Positions 36,930 through 41,130 of a stretch of 41,130 nt of DNA are shown piece by piece. This stretch comes from a virus. The notes under the pieces are model-generated. The model had not been told where the DNA came from, ran no database searches, and was given only the letters and a program-made list of their open reading frames with translations. The stretch spans positions 1-41,130 of IMG/VR virus record IMGVR_UViG_3300047548_000307. One strand, 5' to 3'. How positions within the stretch are numbered: position 1 is the stretch's first letter; each line of letters begins with the position of its first letter. Position numbers and translations under genes: made by a program.

Positions 36930-38639
36930 TTACGCCGCCCCGGTGAGGGCTGCGAGTAGTTGATCCACAGGCGGTGGGCCTTGTGGAACAGGGGTGCCAG
37001 CCGCCGGGGCCGCACCAGGAACCCCCATTGGGGGTTGCGAAGCACCTGGGGCCATCTGATCAGCGGCTGGCTGCTCGGGAGCGAAGGCTTCCATCACAAC
37101 CTTCTCAAGAGCCACACCTTTCTGACGGCCCTCGATTACCTTCGCAAGTTGTGAAACAATCTGAATAGGATCGCCACCTTGAGCCGCAATCTGAGGAATA
37201 GCGGCAGCAAGCTGCTGAACGCCCATACGCAACGAATCACGCAAATCCTCAGTGTCAATCCGCTGCTCCTCCTGCGTCACATTCAACTGGAATGGAAGAT
37301 TACGGCGAACAAGTTCACGAGAAATCACCTTGTCGCCACGCAACTGCAACGCCATAATCGTTGCACGATTCGGATCAAGACCGGCAAGCAAACCATACTG
37401 AACATCAACCGTATAGTCACCCTTGATGTCACGCGTAGGCGTGTACTTCATCATGTACGGAGTGCCGTCATCGGTGCCACGAATCTCCTTCGTCATGTCA
37501 CCGAAAACCTTCTCATCAACCTGAAAAGCCTTCGAAATCATCGACTGGAAGAAACGGGCAAACACAGCCTGGGCACCACGGATCTGCGAATCAAACCCGC
37601 CCTGCAACGCCTTCACACCCTGACCGGTCACAATAGAAGCATCAATGTTGCCGGTACGTGCCTCCGGATAGCGTGAACCCATACGAAGTTCACGTTCCAA
37701 AGACTGCGTCTCCATCAACACACCAGCAGGCAACTCGATCGGTACACGACGGATACGCTCGGGTGTGTTCGAACGCAGCAACGCGTCCGGACCCAAAGCA
37801 AACTCCTGCACATCCGGTGGGATAGCGATCGGTGCATCAACCGACTTCTTCGCTGCCTCGAGTTGCAGCAACGCGAAACGTGCCTTCGCCATCTGCACAG
37901 GCAGCACATCATCGAACTGGCCGCGTGCAACACCATCAACTGTGGGACGTTCAGCCACATCGGCCAGACAAATACCCGTAATGTTCGGAATCTCCGACAA
38001 CACAGCGTTATCCATCGTGGGGACAAACACCGTGTCCTGATTCTTGTCGTGGTAACGAACAATCGTCACCAACGTATTCGAACCATAACGCTGACGAATA
38101 CGCTGAGCGAACTCGGGATACTGGTACATCACAACCGAAGCTGGCATCGTCAACAACTGCGCGAGACAGGTGACGTTACCGAAACGGTCCTTCTCGTAAT
38201 ACACACCCATCGGGTCAAGCATTTTGATGATCGGCGTGTTACGGTCAAAATCAAGATCAATAATCGCTGGGCAGAAACCGTACGTGTAATACCAGTCCTG
38301 ACCGGTGTAGTTCTGCAACTGAAGATCAGAAATGTTCACATAATGGTTAGCGATCTTTGTACGCTTATCAGCCGCATCACGTGCAGCTTTCGTCATCATG
38401 TTGCTCGAGGAGCAGTTGAAAGACGGCAACGGTGCCGACGTTTCAGCCAAATCTCGGGCAGCCACATCAACCATGTTCGCAATGAGCGGCTTCGGATACT
38501 CGTCAGAGAACTGCCCAAAAAACACGTCCTGCAGTTTGCCCTGTCGAACGGCAAGCACGTCGCCCATGCGCTGGTCACGCTCAATGGAGCGTTGCTTCAG
38601 CAACTCAACTTTTGCTGCAATCTGTTCAACAGTCAGCAT
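36930..38639 (-). CDS. Portal protein
   Basis: 569 residues. YPKPLIANMVDVAARDLAET, DWYYTYGFCPAIIDLDFDRN and MLDPMGVYYEKDRFG fit the wing/stem layout of phage portals. A long C-terminal helical region (RDSLRMGVQQLAAAIPQIAA) and a Pro-rich barrel-like tail follow. As a 12-mer it forms the DNA entry channel and docks the terminase. It lies directly downstream of the terminase gene, the conserved order. GGGAG precedes the ATG. Confidence 0.82.
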   Translation of the reverse strand: MLTVEQIAAKVELLKQRSIERDQRMGDVLAVRQGKLQDVFFGQFSDEYPKPLIANMVDVAARDLAETSAPLPSFNCSSSNMMTKAARDAADKRTKIANHYVNISDLQLQNYTGQDWYYTYGFCPAIIDLDFDRNTPIIKMLDPMGVYYEKDRFGNVTCLAQLLTMPASVVMYQYPEFAQRIRQRYGSNTLVTIVRYHDKNQDTVFVPTMDNAVLSEIPNITGICLADVAERPTVDGVARGQFDDVLPVQMAKARFALLQLEAAKKSVDAPIAIPPDVQEFALGPDALLRSNTPERIRRVPIELPAGVLMETQSLERELRMGSRYPEARTGNIDASIVTGQGVKALQGGFDSQIRGAQAVFARFFQSMISKAFQVDEKVFGDMTKEIRGTDDGTPYMMKYTPTRDIKGDYTVDVQYGLLAGLDPNRATIMALQLRGDKVISRELVRRNLPFQLNVTQEEQRIDTEDLRDSLRMGVQQLAAAIPQIAAQGGDPIQIVSQLAKVIEGRQKGVALEKVVMEAFAPEQPAADQMAPGASQPPMGVPGAAPAAGTPVPQGPPPVDQLLAALTGAA

Positions 38640-38647
38640 GATTCTCC

Positions 38648-40555
38648 CTACAGGAACTGCCGGGAATCAGCAGCCCACTCATCCAAATTCACAACCTGAC
38701 GCTTATTCTCATCAGCTCGCGTAAGGAACTTGTTCTTCATGAAATGCCCGCCATACTCACCGAACTGGCAAATCTCTTTAGCCCTGATCTCACAAAACCA
38801 CAGAGCCATAACAAGGTCCGTCTTATTCTTCGTCTCCGGCGACCACGTAATCAACTGATCCACCAACATACGAACACCCTCATTACGATCAGAAGGCAAA
38901 TGAATCAAATTGTCACGATGATGCCGACCGTTAGCCTCAACAGTGCCAAACAGCGTAGACATCGCAGCCACACCAAACCCAACATCCCACTTATTACGGG
39001 ACGTCGTATGTTCACGCAGCAACACACCCTTATTCGCAAGCCACTGACGCAAATTCTCATCCTGCGTCAAATAACCCTGAAACGCGTTACGTTCAACCAT
39101 CCACTCAGAAGGCTGATACTTTTCCGTGATCGTCGTAATCAAATCACGAATCTGCTGCGGAGTGGGGCGACTAATCGCAGTCGCATCCAACACATACCGC
39201 TTCTTCCGTCGACGATCAACAGCCATCACCACAGCAGCCGTATCGCCAACAATCGCCGGATCCAAACCGGCAAAAATCATCAAACCATCAGTAGACTCAG
39301 GATGCCCAGGCAACCCAGCCTGCAACGGACCGATCTGCCTCGCCCGATCAATACTGCCCTTCACACACACAGCATTGAAAACAGCATCCTCATCAACATC
39401 AGCCTGCTGATACACCATCGACCACGTGCGAGGATCCAACGCGGCACGACGGTTATTCAAATGATGACCATCCCACCGAGGATAAAGACCCTCAGCATCC
39501 GCCTGCGCATCCTCATCACCCTGCCACGGACGATCAGACTTCGGCCACAACGTCACCCATTCGGACGGCTTCTCAGCAAACTCAAGCACCGCTGGCATCG
39601 AAAGATAGGACCAGGGCGATGTACCCGTCGGGTAACGCTCCGGATTCCGAAGTTCTCGATAAAGATCAATAGAATCGACACGAGTACCCAGCACCAGCAA
39701 CTTACCGCCAGGGCCGATACGGGTCAGAACTTCCTGCTGAATCCAACGGATCTGCTTCTCATACTCGTGAGCATTCGAAAGCGTGACACAGTCATCCAGA
39801 ATGATCAGGTCCGCTCTCGCACCATACACCTGACCGCCGATACCCAACGCCTGAATCGTCGGATCCTTCTCCGCCGAATCACGCAGTTCCTCACCCAAAT
39901 ACACCGTGTTCGCCTGCCACGTCGCAGACTTCGACTTGAACCCAGACCCAGCCGCATACGCAACCTGCAACTTCGACCACGCCGGATGCGTCAACCGCTG
40001 CTTGATCGCATACAAAAACTCAGCAGCCTTATTCTGAGACTTCGACACCACCAAAATACGCACATTCGGATCCATACAAATCCGATACACCGGATAGTCA
40101 ATAGACGTCGTCATGCTCTTAGCATGCTCCGGCGGCACATTCACCAACACATAATTCGGGCGACCAGGCTCATACGTCATACTGGGATGAAGCCAGCGAG
40201 GATCCCGCCCCTCCAACAAATCCACAATATTCAACTGGTGCGGAAACGTCACCGAATCCAAAAACTCTTTACGAAAAGACTCGAAATCCAGCTTCAACGA
40301 CTCAGACTCGGTAACCCGACCCCCACTGATCTTCGCAGCCCGCACCCGATCAATCTGACCCGAAAACTCCTTATCAGACGACCGGTAATACTCATACGCC
40401 TTCACAGACTTACCGACCCGCCGGCAAGCCTCCTCCACCGTCAAACCCTCAGCCACCAACGCCACAATCCGCGACTTCACCTTCGAAGTCGCAGCAGACG
40501 AACCGCGTGGCCGCCCAGGTTTCAATGGGCGAACAGAATCAGTAGTCGACGTCAT
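38648..40555 (-). CDS. terL: Terminase large subunit with N-terminal HTH region
   Basis: 635 residues. The N-terminal ~75 residues (IVALVAEGLTVEEACRRVGK) look like a helix-turn-helix of the kind found in small terminases. Then come a Walker-A variant VNVPPEHAKSMTT, Walker B LIILDDC and the RNaseH-like nuclease start FAGLDPAIVGDTAA. It would cut concatemers and pump DNA into procapsids. No separate small terminase gene was recognised, so the fused HTH may recognise the packaging site. The ATG at 40555 has GGAG upstream. Confidence 0.88.
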   Translation of the reverse strand: MTSTTDSVRPLKPGRPRGSSAATSKVKSRIVALVAEGLTVEEACRRVGKSVKAYEYYRSSDKEFSGQIDRVRAAKISGGRVTESESLKLDFESFRKEFLDSVTFPHQLNIVDLLEGRDPRWLHPSMTYEPGRPNYVLVNVPPEHAKSMTTSIDYPVYRICMDPNVRILVVSKSQNKAAEFLYAIKQRLTHPAWSKLQVAYAAGSGFKSKSATWQANTVYLGEELRDSAEKDPTIQALGIGGQVYGARADLIILDDCVTLSNAHEYEKQIRWIQQEVLTRIGPGGKLLVLGTRVDSIDLYRELRNPERYPTGTSPWSYLSMPAVLEFAEKPSEWVTLWPKSDRPWQGDEDAQADAEGLYPRWDGHHLNNRRAALDPRTWSMVYQQADVDEDAVFNAVCVKGSIDRARQIGPLQAGLPGHPESTDGLMIFAGLDPAIVGDTAAVVMAVDRRRKKRYVLDATAISRPTPQQIRDLITTITEKYQPSEWMVERNAFQGYLTQDENLRQWLANKGVLLREHTTSRNKWDVGFGVAAMSTLFGTVEANGRHHRDNLIHLPSDRNEGVRMLVDQLITWSPETKNKTDLVMALWFCEIRAKEICQFGEYGGHFMKNKFLTRADENKRQVVNLDEWAADSRQFL

Positions 40556-40695
40556 AACAAAGCTCCGCAGCGGCCCCCAAGCCGCGAAGGAGCCATAGAA
40601 AAACCAATGGGCAAAACAGGGGAGGTTTATCTGGGGAAAGACACACTACACCCGCCCGCTTTCGGCAGAAACAAAACAGCAGGCGGCTCACTCCG

Positions 40696-40737
40696 CTAGG
40701 GGCTACGCTCGCCGCCCCCCAAAGGGCGGCACCCTAG
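40696..40737 (-). promoter_or_regulatory. Two-tier hairpin in the terminase leader
   Basis: Outer stem CTAGGG/CCCTAG (40696-40701 with 40732-40737) and inner stem GCCGCCC/GGGCGGC (40711-40717 with 40724-40730). It could be an attenuator in the late leader. Confidence 0.55.
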
Positions 40738-40739
40738 TC

Positions 40740-40766
40740 GGAACAACCTCCGGTTTATGTTGTTCC
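40740..40766 (-). promoter_or_regulatory. Hairpin beside an unused perfect Shine-Dalgarno
   Basis: 8-bp inverted repeat GGAACAAC/GTTGTTCC (40740-40747 with 40759-40766), loop of 11. On the minus strand AGGAGG overlaps its 5' edge but the triplet at normal spacing is ATA, so no gene starts there. Confidence 0.55.
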
Positions 40767-40952
40767 TCCTACTATAGAGAAGATGGGACAAAACAAGCAC
40801 TTCCCACAAAAAGTCCACATACTGAGACACATTACCGATAAACGGTACATATCATGCTGCTCAACGGCATTTTACGGGGAAAAATTTTAGAGAAGGTACA
40901 TACAACCCCATACCGGTGGCATGTAAAGCACCGGGGTCCGAATTGCCCGCTT

Positions 40953-41065
40953 TGTCCGGTTCTGAGCTGTCCGATATGCCGCATTTGCCCCGGTTTTGGG
41001 GTCGCCGATAATACACATTATGACAGATCGGGGCCGGCTCGGGGCCTGTCCCGCAATATGTCCGG
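40953..41065. repeat. Four TGTCC(G/C)-type short repeats
   Basis: TGTCCGG 40953-40959, TGTCCGA 40968-40974, TGTCCCG 41047-41053 and TGTCCGG 41059-41065: two pairs with 12-15 bp spacing, possible protein-binding iterons near the terminase gene. Confidence 0.4.
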
Positions 41066-41076
41066 CCGTGTAACTA

Positions 41077-41098
41077 ACCGCCTAAGCGGTCAGGCGGT
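41077..41098. promoter_or_regulatory. Hairpin near right end
   Basis: 7-bp inverted repeat ACCGCCT/AGGCGGT (41077-41083 with 41092-41098), loop of 8, about 30 bp from the window end. Confidence 0.45.
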
Positions 41099-41130
41099 CG
41101 GGCATGGGGGCAGGGGGCAGGGGTCGGGAG

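Larger units (their letters stand above)
40556..41130 (-). other. Non-coding leader/terminal region upstream of terminase
   Basis: 575 bases without a convincing gene. Contains two strong hairpins (40696-40737, 40740-40766), an AT-richer stretch (about 40770-40920), short TGTCC(G/C) repeats and a terminal hairpin (41077-41098). Expected site of the late promoter and perhaps the packaging site. A plus-strand TTGCCC-16-GATAAT near 40985-41012 is a weak promoter candidate. Confidence 0.55.

Noticed and set aside
38744-40699. Very long rightward open frame opposite terminase
   Set aside because: Arg/Ile/Thr/His-rich antisense translation; absence of stops follows from the codon use of the terminase gene.
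40770-40800. T7-like promoter (CTATAG before AGGAGG) upstream of terminase
   Set aside because: Only six bases agree with the T7 consensus and no phage RNA polymerase gene is present.
40832-40984. 50-residue leftward frame starting MRHIGQLRTGQSGQFGPRCF
   Set aside because: Only a weak ribosome site; it lies in a hairpin- and repeat-rich leader and has no recognisable pattern. Probably chance.
40985-41012. Plus-strand promoter TTGCCC-16-GATAAT
   Set aside because: The only rightward gene it could serve would be across the genome ends and antisense to the first gene; kept as a remark only.
1-41130. CRISPR arrays, insertion sequences, integrase or transposase
   Set aside because: No spaced direct-repeat arrays and no recombinase motifs were seen in either strand.
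1-41130. Apparent abundance of GGATCC sites
   Set aside because: Noticed by eye but explained easily by frequent GAT-CC and GGA-TCC codon junctions; not counted rigorously.

Overview
This window looks like the complete or near-complete genome of a lytic, podovirus-like phage of an actinobacterial host. The host inference rests on a WhiB-family regulator, an Rpf/transglycosylase-like secreted protein, a DUF4192-like protein and moderately high GC with GTG/TTG starts. The podovirus inference rests on a portal, a capsid with scaffold, a 1,715-residue internal protein and several fibre genes, with no recognisable tape-measure or sheath gene. No integrase, excisionase or repressor was recognised. 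I saw no long terminal repeat, so completeness is unproven.

Layout. (1) 1-4060: one leftward DUF4192-like gene faces a rightward operon (726-3920) of small Cys-rich proteins, a shortened DnaN-like sliding clamp, small membrane proteins and an Rpf-like lytic enzyme, closed by a UUCG-loop terminator at 4029-4057. Three leaders of 82-89 nt in this operon share one architecture: a GC-rich terminator-like hairpin, a second hairpin, then a small hairpin holding the Shine-Dalgarno sequence. (2) 3971-12591, leftward: a densely overlapping early/replication operon with a glycosyltransferase, SAM methyltransferase-like protein, Cas4/RecB-like exonuclease, probable ssDNA-associated zinc protein, WhiB, DnaB-like helicase, Hjc-like resolvase, a primase split into CHC2 and TOPRIM genes, an Nmad1-like protein and a sigma-like factor. 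(3) 12592-12952: a hairpin-rich non-coding junction with the late-operon terminator. (4) 12953-40555, leftward: late genes. In order of transcription these are terminase, portal, small basic proteins, three or four internal/ejection proteins, scaffold, major capsid protein, an HslV-like Ntn-hydrolase that may be the maturation protease, connector-like protein, fibre and adhesin genes including three tandem paralogues, and a lysis cassette. (5) 40556-41130: a non-coding leader with hairpins and short repeats upstream of terminase.

How it works together: the leftward early operon would provide replication, recombination and reprogramming of host transcription (WhiB, sigma-like). The leftward late operon would build and release the particle. 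The short rightward operon is the most unusual block, with its own RNA leaders, a partial clamp and a second, secreted muralytic enzyme. All calls were made by reading the sequence; no database search was run.
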